This document shows, piece by piece, positions 7,724-14,599 of a stretch of 23,215 nt of DNA; position 1 is the first letter of the stretch; every line of letters starts with the position of its first letter. A program made the position numbers and the translations under genes. The notes below the pieces were generated by a model. It was given only the letters and a program-made list of their open reading frames with translations, did not search any database and had not been told where the DNA came from. This stretch comes from Prevotella sp. CAG:485 (lineage in GTDB: Bacteria; Bacteroidota; Bacteroidia; Bacteroidales; Muribaculaceae), in NCBI GenBank assembly GCA_000437495.1, contig FR897846.1, forward strand, positions 13,369-36,583. Direction: 5' to 3'.

Positions 7724-7821
7724 GCTCCGTAAAATAAAATCAGCAACCATACCAGCACCGCTATGAGGATGCTGAGCATAACTATTGCAGTTATCCAGGC
7801 ACGACGACGTTTCTGATTCAT
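7720..7821 (-). CDS. 33-residue single-span membrane protein between typA and the acetyltransferase
   Basis: A short open frame starting two bases after the typA stop and ending in an ATGA overlap with the acetyltransferase start. The product begins MNQKRRRAW, a basic stretch, then about 20 hydrophobic residues (ITAIVMLSILIAVLVWLLIL), then FYGA. This is the profile of a small membrane protein with N-in orientation by the positive-inside rule. Tight packing on both sides, use of the whole gap and the clear transmembrane profile argue for a real gene that length cut-offs would miss. I recognise no family; function unknown. It could also serve mainly as a coupling cistron for the acetyltransferase. 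Confidence 0.65.
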   Translation of the reverse strand: MNQKRRRAWITAIVMLSILIAVLVWLLILFYGA

Positions 7822-7823
7822 AG

Positions 7824-9620
7824 TTAACGTGAGGCGCGCTTGCGGTCGTTTTCGTCGAGCAGAATCTTGCGCAGACGGATGTGATGCGGCGTTACCTCCA
7901 CATATTCGTCCTCCTTGATGTACTCAAGCGCCTCTTCGAGCGAGAAGACAACAGGGGGCACGATGCGGGCCTTGTCGTCGGCGCCGCTGGCACGCATATT
8001 GGTGAGCTTCTTCGACTTGGTAACGTTCACCACAATGTCGTTTTCCTTGGCATTCTCGCCCACTACCTGACCTGCATAAACCTCTTCCTGCGGGAAGATG
8101 AAGAAGCGGCCGCGGTCCTGGAGCTTGTCGATGGCATAGGCGTAAGCTGTGCCGCTCTCATGGGCAATCAGCGAGCCGTTGGTACGGCGTTCTATCTCAC
8201 CTTTCCAAGGCTGGAATTCCAGGAAGCGGTGGCTCATGATAGCCTCGCCGGCGGTGCCTGTGAGCACATTGTTACGCAAGCCTATGATGCCGCGCGAAGG
8301 TATGTGGAATTCAATATTGATGCGGTCAGCCTGAGTCTCCATGCTCACAATCTCGCCCTTGCGGCGCGTAACCATGTCAATGACCTTGGAGGAGTATTCC
8401 TCTGGCACATTTATGTTCAGGCTCTCCACAGGCTCACATTTCTGTCCGTCGATTTCCTTGATGATGACCTGCGGCTGACCCACCTGCAGCTCATACCCTT
8501 CGCGGCGCATCGTCTCGATGAGGATACTGAGATGCAGCACACCACGGCCGAAGACAGTCCAGCAATCCTCGCGGTCGCCGTTCTGCACCCTCAGCGCCAG
8601 GTTCTTGTCGAGCTCACGCTCCAGACGCTCGCGGATATGGCGCGAGGTTACATACTTGCCGTCTTTGCCGAAGAAGGGCGAATCGTTGATGGTGAACGTC
8701 ATAGACATGGTAGGCTCGTCGATGGCAATACGGGGCAGCGGGTCGGCGCCGGCCAGCGAACAGAGCGTGTCGCCGATTTCAAAGCCTTCCAGGCCCACGA
8801 TGGCACAGATGTCGCCGCTCGATACCTCATGAACCTTTTTGCGACCCATACCCTCAAAAGTATGCAGTTCCTTCACCTTCTGCCGCTTAGTCTCGCCATC
8901 CTTGGTGCAGAGCAGCAGGTCGGAGCCTTCCGTTATGGTGCCGCGATGCACACGGCCTATGGCTATACGGCCCACGTAGTTGCTGTAATCGAGACTGGTG
9001 ATGAGCATCTGAGCCTCACCCTCGTAGGTCTTCGGCGCCGGAATACATTCCACAATAGCGTCGAGCACCGCGGTGATGTCGTTGGTGGGTTTGCGCCAGT
9101 CAGTACTCATCCAGCCCTGTTTTGCCGAGCCGTAGATTGTGGTGAAGTTCAGCTGATCCTCCGTGGCATTGAGGTTGAACATCAGGTCAAACACCATTTC
9201 ATTCACCTCGTCGGGGCGGCAGTTGGGTTTGTCCACCTTATTTATAACCACCACCGGTTTGAGGCCCATCTGAATGGCCTTCTGGAGCACGAAGCGAGTC
9301 TGAGGCATGGGGCCTTCAAAAGCATCCACGAGGAGCAGACAGCCGTCGGCCATGTTGAGCACACGCTCCACTTCGCCCCCGAAGTCGGCGTGCCCCGGAG
9401 TGTCGATGATGTTGATTTTTGTACCCTTATAATTGATTGATACGTTCTTTGAGAGGATGGTTATTCCGCGCTCGCGTTCCAGGTCGTTGTTATCGAGAAT
9501 CAGTTCTCCGGCGTTCTGGTTGTCGCGAAACAGATGGCCGGCCAACAACATTTTATCTACCAAAGTAGTTTTACCGTGGTCTACGTGCGCAATAATTGCA
9601 ATATTTCTGATGTCCTGCAT
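7824..9620 (-). CDS. typA: Ribosome-associated GTPase TypA/BipA
   Basis: A 598-residue translational GTPase of the EF-G-like class that binds the ribosome and is linked to 50S assembly, stress and cold adaptation. Motifs in order: G1 AHVDHGKTT (residues 11-19), the switch region with RERGITI, G3 DTPGHADFGGEV, G4 NKVDKP, then domain II, domain III (with TFTINDSPFFGKDGKYVTSR) and the TypA-specific C-terminal domain (RGIIGLRNNVLTGTAGEA, IFPQEEVYAGQVVGE). Length matches the family. I chose MQDIRNIAIIAHVDHGKTT at 9620; an in-frame upstream ATG (9725) would add 35 residues read through the promoter region. A promoter with -7 box TATCTTTG lies 44 bases upstream of the start. Probably first gene of a three-gene operon with the small membrane protein and the acetyltransferase. 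Confidence 0.97.
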   Translation of the reverse strand: MQDIRNIAIIAHVDHGKTTLVDKMLLAGHLFRDNQNAGELILDNNDLERERGITILSKNVSINYKGTKINIIDTPGHADFGGEVERVLNMADGCLLLVDAFEGPMPQTRFVLQKAIQMGLKPVVVINKVDKPNCRPDEVNEMVFDLMFNLNATEDQLNFTTIYGSAKQGWMSTDWRKPTNDITAVLDAIVECIPAPKTYEGEAQMLITSLDYSNYVGRIAIGRVHRGTITEGSDLLLCTKDGETKRQKVKELHTFEGMGRKKVHEVSSGDICAIVGLEGFEIGDTLCSLAGADPLPRIAIDEPTMSMTFTINDSPFFGKDGKYVTSRHIRERLERELDKNLALRVQNGDREDCWTVFGRGVLHLSILIETMRREGYELQVGQPQVIIKEIDGQKCEPVESLNINVPEEYSSKVIDMVTRRKGEIVSMETQADRINIEFHIPSRGIIGLRNNVLTGTAGEAIMSHRFLEFQPWKGEIERRTNGSLIAHESGTAYAYAIDKLQDRGRFFIFPQEEVYAGQVVGENAKENDIVVNVTKSKKLTNMRASGADDKARIVPPVVFSLEEALEYIKEDEYVEVTPHHIRLRKILLDENDRKRASR

Positions 9621-9663
9621 TGAAAAAAAAGATTGCCGAAGACGCCTCCGACGTTTCAGGCTG

Positions 9664-9694
9664 CAAAGATACAAAAATTTTGCTATCTGTGCAA
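9664..9694 (-). promoter_or_regulatory. typA promoter (Bacteroidota type)
   Basis: On the minus strand, TTG (9694-9692), 20 bases, then TATCTTTG (9671-9664) matches the primary sigma consensus of Bacteroidota (TTTG, about 19-20 bases, TAnnTTTG). Taking the last G as position -4, transcription would start near 9660, giving a leader of about 40 bases before typA. It interlocks with the folP promoter. Confidence 0.75.
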
Positions 9695-9709
9695 GATTTG
9701 CTAACTTTG
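9679..9709 (+). promoter_or_regulatory. folP promoter (Bacteroidota type), almost leaderless
   Basis: TTTG (9679-9682), 19 bases, TAACTTTG (9702-9709): a full match to the Bacteroidota consensus. The predicted start of transcription, about 9713, leaves only about 5 bases before the folP ATG at 9718. The -33 region overlaps that of the divergent typA promoter, so the two may compete for RNA polymerase. Confidence 0.75.
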
Positions 9710-9717
9710 CGGAGAAT

Positions 9718-10587
9718 ATGAACACCAGCCAACTGAGCCTGAACTACGGCGGCAAGGTCATTGAACTGCCCCGAGGTGCCATAATGGGCATCGTCAACGC
9801 CACGCCCGATTCCTTCTATGCCGGCAGCCGCGCACCGGGGGAAGCTGCGGGGATGCGTGCCGCCGAGCTGGTGCGTCAGGGCGCCGACATCATCGACGTG
9901 GGCGCCTACTCCACGCGATCCGGCGCCGCCGAGGTGAGTGCCGGGGAGGAGTATGACCGTCTGGCGCGCGCCTTGGAGTCCATACGCCGCGAATGTGGTG
10001 GGGAGCTGCCGCTGAGCATCGACACGTTCCGCGCTGAGGTGGCACGGCGCTGCCTCGACGCCTTCGGCCCGCTGATGATAAACGACATTGGAGGCACCAC
10101 GCTCGACCCGGAAATTGGACAGGTGGCTATTCAGTATAGTGTGCCCTACGTGCTGATGCACATGCGCGGCACCCCGGCCTCCATGCAGACTATGACCGAC
10201 TATGACGATGTGGTGGCCGACGTGATTGAGGACCTTGCCCGCAAGGCCGACGTGCTGACACAGGCAGGACTCGTCGACATAATCATCGACCCGGGCTACG
10301 GCTTCGCCAAGACCGTGGAGCAGAACTATGCTCTGCTCGAAGCGCTGCCGCAGTTCAAAGCCATGGGTTTCCCGGTGTTGGTGGGCATAAGTCGCAAGAC
10401 GATGATTTGGAAGCCTTTGGGCATCACTCCCGACGAGGCGCTCAACGGCACAACGGTGCTCAACACGGTGTCGCTGCTTCTAGGCGCAGACATTCTGCGG
10501 GTGCATGACGTGAAAGAAGCTGTTCAGGTGCGCCGCATACTGTCGTTATTTCCCAACCTCAACAATCAATATCCGCAGCCGTGTTAG
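9718..10587 (+). CDS. folP: Dihydropteroate synthase
   Basis: A 289-residue cytoplasmic enzyme that joins p-aminobenzoate to 7,8-dihydropterin pyrophosphate in folate synthesis; the family is the sulfonamide target. The TIM-barrel signatures are all present in order: MGIVNATPDSFY (pterin/phosphate loop), GADIIDVGAYSTRSGA, LPLSIDTFRAEVA, INDIGG, YVLMHMRGTP, IIDPGYGFAKTVEQN, FPVLVGISRKTMI and the final ILRVHDV. MGIVNATP has Ala where most have Val (NVTPDSF), a mild change. The start at 9718 gives a normal N-terminal strand (SLNYGGKVIELP); an in-frame start at 9433 would overlap typA and its promoter. The stop overlaps the GTG start of cdaA by 7 bases, so the two are surely co-transcribed. Confidence 0.96.
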   Translation: MNTSQLSLNYGGKVIELPRGAIMGIVNATPDSFYAGSRAPGEAAGMRAAELVRQGADIIDVGAYSTRSGAAEVSAGEEYDRLARALESIRRECGGELPLSIDTFRAEVARRCLDAFGPLMINDIGGTTLDPEIGQVAIQYSVPYVLMHMRGTPASMQTMTDYDDVVADVIEDLARKADVLTQAGLVDIIIDPGYGFAKTVEQNYALLEALPQFKAMGFPVLVGISRKTMIWKPLGITPDEALNGTTVLNTVSLLLGADILRVHDVKEAVQVRRILSLFPNLNNQYPQPC

Positions 10588-11351
10588 AATTCGGAGTTAA
10601 AGATATTATCGACATACTGATAGTGGCGCTGTTGCTCTTCTATCTGTATCGCATGATGCGTTCGAGCGGCACCCTGAGCCTCTTCTACGGCGTGTTGGGC
10701 TTCATCATCATCTGGGTTGTTGCTTCCGAGATACTCGATATGCGCCTCACCGGCACCATCCTCGACAAGTTCATGTCGATAGGCCTCATTGTGCTGGTAA
10801 TTCTTTTTCAGGACCAGATAAAGCGCTTCCTCATAGACATCGGGTCGCAGGACAAATGGAAGTTTATCAGCCGTATGTTCAGCCACCGCAAAGACCAGGA
10901 GAAGGACCATTCGCAAGCCTTGGCGGTGGTTTACGCCTGCAACTCCATGTCGCGCAGCAAGACGGGCGCTTTGATTGTGCTGCAGCAAAATATGCCGCTC
11001 ACCGACTACGAAAAAACCGGCGACATCATTGATGCCGACATCAACATGCGCCTCATAGAAAATATATTTTTCAAAAACTCGCCCCTGCATGACGGCGCGT
11101 TGATAATAGCCAAGGGTCGCATGGTGTCGGCCGGCTGCATCCTGCCGGTAAGCCACAACATGAACATTCCCAAGCAATTAGGTCTGCGCCACAGAGCCGC
11201 TTTGGGCATGAGTCAGGCCACCGATGCCTACTGTGTGGTGGTCAGCGAAGAGACCGGCAACATCTCAGTGGCACACAGCGGCGTGATACAGACAAAGGTG
11301 TCGGCCATTGACCTGGAGAATATCCTCTCGGCCGCTTTTGAGCACAACTAA
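10581..11351 (+). CDS. cdaA: Membrane diadenylate cyclase CdaA (c-di-AMP synthase)
   Basis: A 256-residue protein that makes cyclic di-AMP from two ATP. It has three N-terminal hydrophobic spans (about 9-25, 33-50, 64-77) followed by a DAC domain with both catalytic motifs, DGA (171-173, in LHDGALII) and RHR (203-205, in LRHRAALGMS). This is the standard CdaA (YbbP/DacA) layout and length. The start is GTG at 10581 inside the end of folP (7-base overlap), which gives the family's usual short cytoplasmic start before the first span. No CdaR-like partner or GlmM gene is next to it, unlike in Firmicutes. The second messenger usually governs potassium and osmolyte balance and cell-wall stress; its targets here are not in the window. 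Confidence 0.95.
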   Translation: MLEFGVKDIIDILIVALLLFYLYRMMRSSGTLSLFYGVLGFIIIWVVASEILDMRLTGTILDKFMSIGLIVLVILFQDQIKRFLIDIGSQDKWKFISRMFSHRKDQEKDHSQALAVVYACNSMSRSKTGALIVLQQNMPLTDYEKTGDIIDADINMRLIENIFFKNSPLHDGALIIAKGRMVSAGCILPVSHNMNIPKQLGLRHRAALGMSQATDAYCVVVSEETGNISVAHSGVIQTKVSAIDLENILSAAFEHN

Positions 11352-11367
11352 CCGTCTTTAAGGGCTG

Positions 11368-12276
11368 TCAATCGGCGTAAAGACACCCCGTTTCCGCAAT
11401 AATACTTTTGATGCGTTGTCTGAGCCACTGAGGCTTCAGCACTTCCACGTTAGCCCCGAAGCTCAACAGCTTTTGGATGAAGTCGTATGTTGGTCGCACA
11501 TAGTAGGTAAACACGGATGCCTCGTCGGTACGTTCCACCTCCTTCTGGCTGTGATGAACGGGCAAGGTGCGCAGATAATCACGGTCAAGCCCCTTCACCC
11601 TCAAGTTCACAAGCTCCGGATTCGGGTTGAGCATCACACCCACCGACTGGCTGAAGATGGCCTCGGCATCAAAGTCGCGGGGCAGCGCAAAGGTGCTTTG
11701 GGTGGTTTCCACATTGCTGATGCGGTCGAGTCCATACACACGCATATCGCGCTCAGGCAGACGGTTAGCCAGCAGATACCAGCGCTGTCGCGAGAGCTTC
11801 AGGCAAAGCGGTTCCAGCTCAGTGGTAACGGCGGCCTGGCGACTGAAGCTGCGGTGGGTAATGAGCACCCGCTTATTGTCGCGCATGGCCTCGATGAAGG
11901 TGGTCAGGAACCTGTCGCCCGACGGCACTTCCTCAAAGAGTATCCTGCCACGCAAGTTGCGGCTCTCCTGCAGCAGCGAGTTGATGGAGAAACTGTTGAG
12001 CAGCCACGAGCGCAAGCCATCCTGCGCCATCTCCTCGGCATTGGCAATGCGATAAAGCCTGTCGCCGCCGTGGTCGCACACAATCTCTATGCCGAAGAGC
12101 TGTTTCACCGCCTCCTTATGGCGATGAAACGTGCGGTGCGGGATTTCGCTCTCGCCATTGACGTTATACACTGAATCAGCCCAACGGCGATTTATCTCTT
12201 GGCGCGAAATGGCGCCGGCACGGTAAATGGTGTCGACAAGCCAGATATAACGCGTAAACAATTCAGAAGCTGCCAT
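11368..12276 (-). CDS. WYL-domain transcriptional regulator
   Basis: A 302-residue regulator. The N-terminal part (about 1-75) is a helix-turn-helix-like region (ELFTRYIWLVDTIYRAGAIS, then RTFHRHKEAVKQLFGIEIVC). The middle holds the WYL motif within QRWYLLANR (Trp166, Tyr167, Leu168) and the preceding ITHRSFSRQ strand. The C-terminus (about 215-300) looks like a WCX extension. WYL proteins sense nucleotides, DNA ends or other ligands and often control DNA-damage or defence genes; the target here is unknown and no defence gene is adjacent. It converges on cdaA with only 16 bases between and is divergent from rplS. A -7-like box TAAATTTG lies 4 bases before its start codon, so its message may be leaderless. 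Confidence 0.9.
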   Translation of the reverse strand: MAASELFTRYIWLVDTIYRAGAISRQEINRRWADSVYNVNGESEIPHRTFHRHKEAVKQLFGIEIVCDHGGDRLYRIANAEEMAQDGLRSWLLNSFSINSLLQESRNLRGRILFEEVPSGDRFLTTFIEAMRDNKRVLITHRSFSRQAAVTTELEPLCLKLSRQRWYLLANRLPERDMRVYGLDRISNVETTQSTFALPRDFDAEAIFSQSVGVMLNPNPELVNLRVKGLDRDYLRTLPVHHSQKEVERTDEASVFTYYVRPTYDFIQKLLSFGANVEVLKPQWLRQRIKSIIAETGCLYAD

Positions 12277-12280
12277 AGCG

Positions 12281-12288
12281 CAAATTTA
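12281..12288 (-). promoter_or_regulatory. Possible -7 box of the WYL gene
   Basis: TAAATTTG on the minus strand (12288-12281) fits TAnnTTTG and ends four bases before the ATG at 12276. No TTG/TTTG is seen 19-20 bases upstream, so the promoter is incomplete by consensus. If used, transcription would begin at or one base before the start codon. Confidence 0.35.
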
Positions 12289-12362
12289 AACCTTTTTTGC
12301 CTTACCGCCCGCACCGCCGCACAAAAAAATTCTCTTATTGCATTTCACCGCCCGGGCCACAC

Positions 12363-12393
12363 TTGCACAAATAAAAAAAAAACATTACCTTTG
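12363..12393 (+). promoter_or_regulatory. rplS promoter (Bacteroidota type)
   Basis: TTG (12363-12365), 20 bases including an A-rich run, then TACCTTTG (12386-12393). The predicted transcription start near 12397 gives a leader of about 98 bases ahead of rplS, much longer than the other leaders in this window. Confidence 0.75.
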
Positions 12394-12408
12394 CGGCGGA
12401 TTTCGTAC

Positions 12409-12436
12409 CCTCTGGCAAGATAGTGCCCCACAGAGG
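12409..12436 (+). promoter_or_regulatory. Structured hairpin in the rplS leader (candidate autoregulatory element)
   Basis: CCTCTG (12409-12414) pairs with CAGAGG (12431-12436). Inside it GCA (12415-12417) pairs with TGC (12424-12426) around the loop AGATAG, leaving a CCCA bulge on the 3' side. A smaller stem, AGGC (12440-12443) with GCCT (12457-12460), follows. A bulged hairpin in a long leader before a ribosomal protein gene fits feedback control by the protein, as known for other ribosomal protein leaders. L19 binding is inference. Confidence 0.4.
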
Positions 12437-12494
12437 CTCAGGCTTGCGAATGGTGCGCCTATCCTTAAACCCAAAACGAAAAAGCATCATTACA

Positions 12495-12857
12495 ATGGAT
12501 TTGATGAAAATTGCGGAAGAAGCTTTCGCAACCCCCAAAAAAGAACTCGACGAATTCGGCCCCGGCGATACCATCACCATATCCTATCGCATCAAAGAGG
12601 GTAACAAAGAGCGTATCCAGCAGTTCCGCGGTGTAGTTATCCGCATCAACGGCCATGAGGACAAAAAGCGCTTCACCGTGCGCAAAATCTCCGACGGCAT
12701 CGGCGTAGAGCGTATCTTCCCGCTCGAATCACCGTTTATTGAGAAAATCACCGTTAACAAATACGGCAAAGTACGTCGCGCCAAACTCTATTACCTCCGC
12801 GCCCTCACCGGCAAGAAGGCTCGCATCAAAGAGCGCTTCGTAAAGAAAGCCAAATAA
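12495..12857 (+). CDS. rplS: 50S ribosomal protein L19
   Basis: A 120-residue ribosomal protein at the 30S-50S interface. Highly typical stretches are present: GNKERIQQFRGVVIRI, KRFTVRKISDGIGVERIFPL, KYGKVRRAKLYYLR and the basic end GKKARIKERFVKKAK. The start MDLMKIAEEAF at 12495 matches Bacteroidales L19 proteins. A GTG at 12423 in the same frame would read through the leader hairpin and is rejected. A second Met at 12504 is possible but less likely. The gene stands alone: its own promoter is upstream and a strong terminator follows 24 bases after the stop. Confidence 0.97.
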   Translation: MDLMKIAEEAFATPKKELDEFGPGDTITISYRIKEGNKERIQQFRGVVIRINGHEDKKRFTVRKISDGIGVERIFPLESPFIEKITVNKYGKVRRAKLYYLRALTGKKARIKERFVKKAK

Positions 12858-12881
12858 GGCTCACAACTCAACACCATACGG

Positions 12882-12919
12882 CGCCGACAGGAACTTTAAC
12901 ACCCTGTCGGCGTTTTTTT
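12882..12919 (+). terminator. Strong intrinsic terminator after rplS
   Basis: CGCCGACAGG (12882-12891) and CCTGTCGGCG (12903-12912) form a perfect 10-bp GC-rich stem with an 11-base loop, directly followed by seven Ts. This is the clearest terminator of the window. Confidence 0.93.
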
Positions 12920-12942
12920 ATATTACCAAAAACAGCAACTAC

Positions 12943-12973
12943 TTGCAACTCAGCCAATAAAATTGTAATTTTG
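12943..12973 (+). promoter_or_regulatory. Promoter of the 5'-nucleotidase gene, almost leaderless
   Basis: TTG (12943-12945), 20 bases, TAATTTTG (12966-12973). The predicted transcription start, about 12977, leaves about three bases before the ATG at 12980. Confidence 0.7.
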
Positions 12974-12979
12974 TAGACC

Positions 12980-14578
12980 ATGAAGAAGACCTGTTACCTT
13001 TTAACACTGCTAATACTGACACTGAGCGCCGGCATGACCCGCGCCCAGAAAATCACCATTCTCGGCACCAACGACACCCACTCGCAGATAGACCCCGACG
13101 AACGGGGCCGCAGCGGCGCGCTGCAACGCAAAGCCGTAATCGACAGCGTGCGCAAAGCCGACAAAAACGTGCTGCTGGTGGATGCCGGCGACGCTGTGCA
13201 AGGCTCGCTCTATTTCAAATTCTTCAAAGGCGATGTGGAAAGCAAACTCATGGACATGATGGGCTACGACATCCGCGTGCTCGGCAATCATGAGTTCGAC
13301 AACGGTATGGAGGAACTGGCAAAATACTGGAAGCCCCTCAAAGGCCGGGCCACCTCGGCAAATTACGATTTCTCAAACACGGCCCTCAAAGGGGTCTTCG
13401 CTCCTTATATCATCAAGACCATTGCCGGGCGCAAGGTTGGCTTTTTCGGGCTTAACGTTGACCCGGCAAGCCTCATAGCCGCAAAAAACATTGCAGGCGT
13501 CAAGTTCAACGACATCATCAAGACGGCCAACAGCACAGCCGCTTATCTGCGCAACAAAAAGCACTGCGACCTGGTGGTTGCCGTAACGCACATAGGCTAC
13601 AACACAAAGCAGGAAGGGAAGCAGACCGACGTGGATTTGGCACGCAACAGCCGCGACATCGACATCATCATAGGAGGCCACAGCCATACTCTGGTAACAC
13701 CCGGCAGCGAGGGCAAATATCCGTCGGTGATTCCGAATGCCGACGGGCGTCCGGTCATCATCACTCAGACGGGCAAGACAGGCGCCTACATAGCCGATGT
13801 GCAGATAGATTTCAACGGGGTAAAGAAGGGCGAGCGGGTGCCGGCATCGGCCATCAGCTACAAGCTCATTCCCGTTACAGACCGCTTCCCGGCCGAACAG
13901 CTTGATAAGAAGATGATGGCTTGGCTGGCACCTTACAAACACGTTGTCGACTCCATCAACGCGCACACCGTGGCATACGCTCCGAACGCCATGCATGGAG
14001 GCGGTCTCGGCGAATATGCCAATTGGACAGCCGATATGGCGTTTCATTCCGTGCAGCAGCAGCTCGATTCAATACACCAAGCTGACCCGCAATCCACGCT
14101 ACCGGCAAATGTGGATTTAGCCATCATGAACGGAGGTGGCATCCGTCTCAACCTGCCGCAGGGCAATGTCAGCGAAGGCCGCATTCTCAGCACCTTCCCC
14201 TTCCCCAACCGTTTCACTCTCATTGAGCTCAGCGGCAAAGACTTGCTGCAGACTCTGAAAATCATGGCCCGCAGACACGGTGAGGCCATCAGCCAACAGG
14301 TAAAGGTGGCCGTAGACCCCGACTGGTCGTTCGTTAATGCCACCATAAACGACGAGCCCATAGACCCCGACAAGAATTACGTCATAGCCACCATTGACTA
14401 TCTGGCACAGGGCAACGACGATTTGCGCCCGTTGGCCAACGGCAAGGTCTTGTGGACCGATTCGCGCGATGTGGCAGTGCCCATAATGCGCTACGTCACA
14501 GACCTCACCAAAATGAATATGCCCATGTCGTCCGACCCGTCGCCGCGGTTCGTGCAGGCAGTGCATATCAAGCCATAA
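12980..14578 (+). CDS. Secreted bifunctional metallophosphatase / 5'-nucleotidase (UshA-like)
   Basis: A 532-residue exported hydrolase. Signal peptide 1-22 (ends TRA-Q). The N-terminal calcineurin-like domain has the di-metal ligands in GTNDTHS (Asp32, His34), DAGD (Asp68), GNHEFD (Asn103, His104) and GGHSHT (His234, His236). The C-terminal 5'-nucleotidase domain starts near residue 320 and includes NGGGIRLNLPQG, the LSTFPFPNRFTLIELSGK stretch and NYVIATIDYLAQGNDDL. Family members remove phosphate from nucleoside 5'-monophosphates or related esters in the periplasm, supplying nucleosides and phosphate. Many Bacteroidota encode the two domains as separate genes; here they are fused. It has its own promoter after the rplS terminator and is followed after 21 bases by the GH3 gene, with no terminator between, so co-transcription is likely. 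Confidence 0.92.
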   Translation: MKKTCYLLTLLILTLSAGMTRAQKITILGTNDTHSQIDPDERGRSGALQRKAVIDSVRKADKNVLLVDAGDAVQGSLYFKFFKGDVESKLMDMMGYDIRVLGNHEFDNGMEELAKYWKPLKGRATSANYDFSNTALKGVFAPYIIKTIAGRKVGFFGLNVDPASLIAAKNIAGVKFNDIIKTANSTAAYLRNKKHCDLVVAVTHIGYNTKQEGKQTDVDLARNSRDIDIIIGGHSHTLVTPGSEGKYPSVIPNADGRPVIITQTGKTGAYIADVQIDFNGVKKGERVPASAISYKLIPVTDRFPAEQLDKKMMAWLAPYKHVVDSINAHTVAYAPNAMHGGGLGEYANWTADMAFHSVQQQLDSIHQADPQSTLPANVDLAIMNGGGIRLNLPQGNVSEGRILSTFPFPNRFTLIELSGKDLLQTLKIMARRHGEAISQQVKVAVDPDWSFVNATINDEPIDPDKNYVIATIDYLAQGNDDLRPLANGKVLWTDSRDVAVPIMRYVTDLTKMNMPMSSDPSPRFVQAVHIKP

Positions 14579-14599
14579 ATAACGCCATAAGCCACAGAA

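Noticed and set aside
7881..9440. A 519-codon open frame antisense to typA
   Set aside because: It lies wholly within typA on the other strand, gives a His/Ala/Val-rich product without motifs, and is explained by GC-rich codon use.
11352..11367. Terminator between cdaA and the WYL gene
   Set aside because: Only 16 bases are available and they form no stem; any terminator must lie within the coding ends.
11368..12276. WYL regulator as a marker of a defence island
   Set aside because: WYL proteins can flank defence systems, but both neighbours (cdaA, rplS) are housekeeping genes and no nuclease, methylase or toxin gene is present.
12338..12604. An 88-codon frame across the rplS promoter and leader
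   Set aside because: It reads through the -7 box and leader hairpin and then out of frame through rplS; no coding signal.
13373..14047. A 224-codon antisense frame in the 5'-nucleotidase gene
   Set aside because: It covers the metallophosphatase motifs on the opposite strand and has none of its own.
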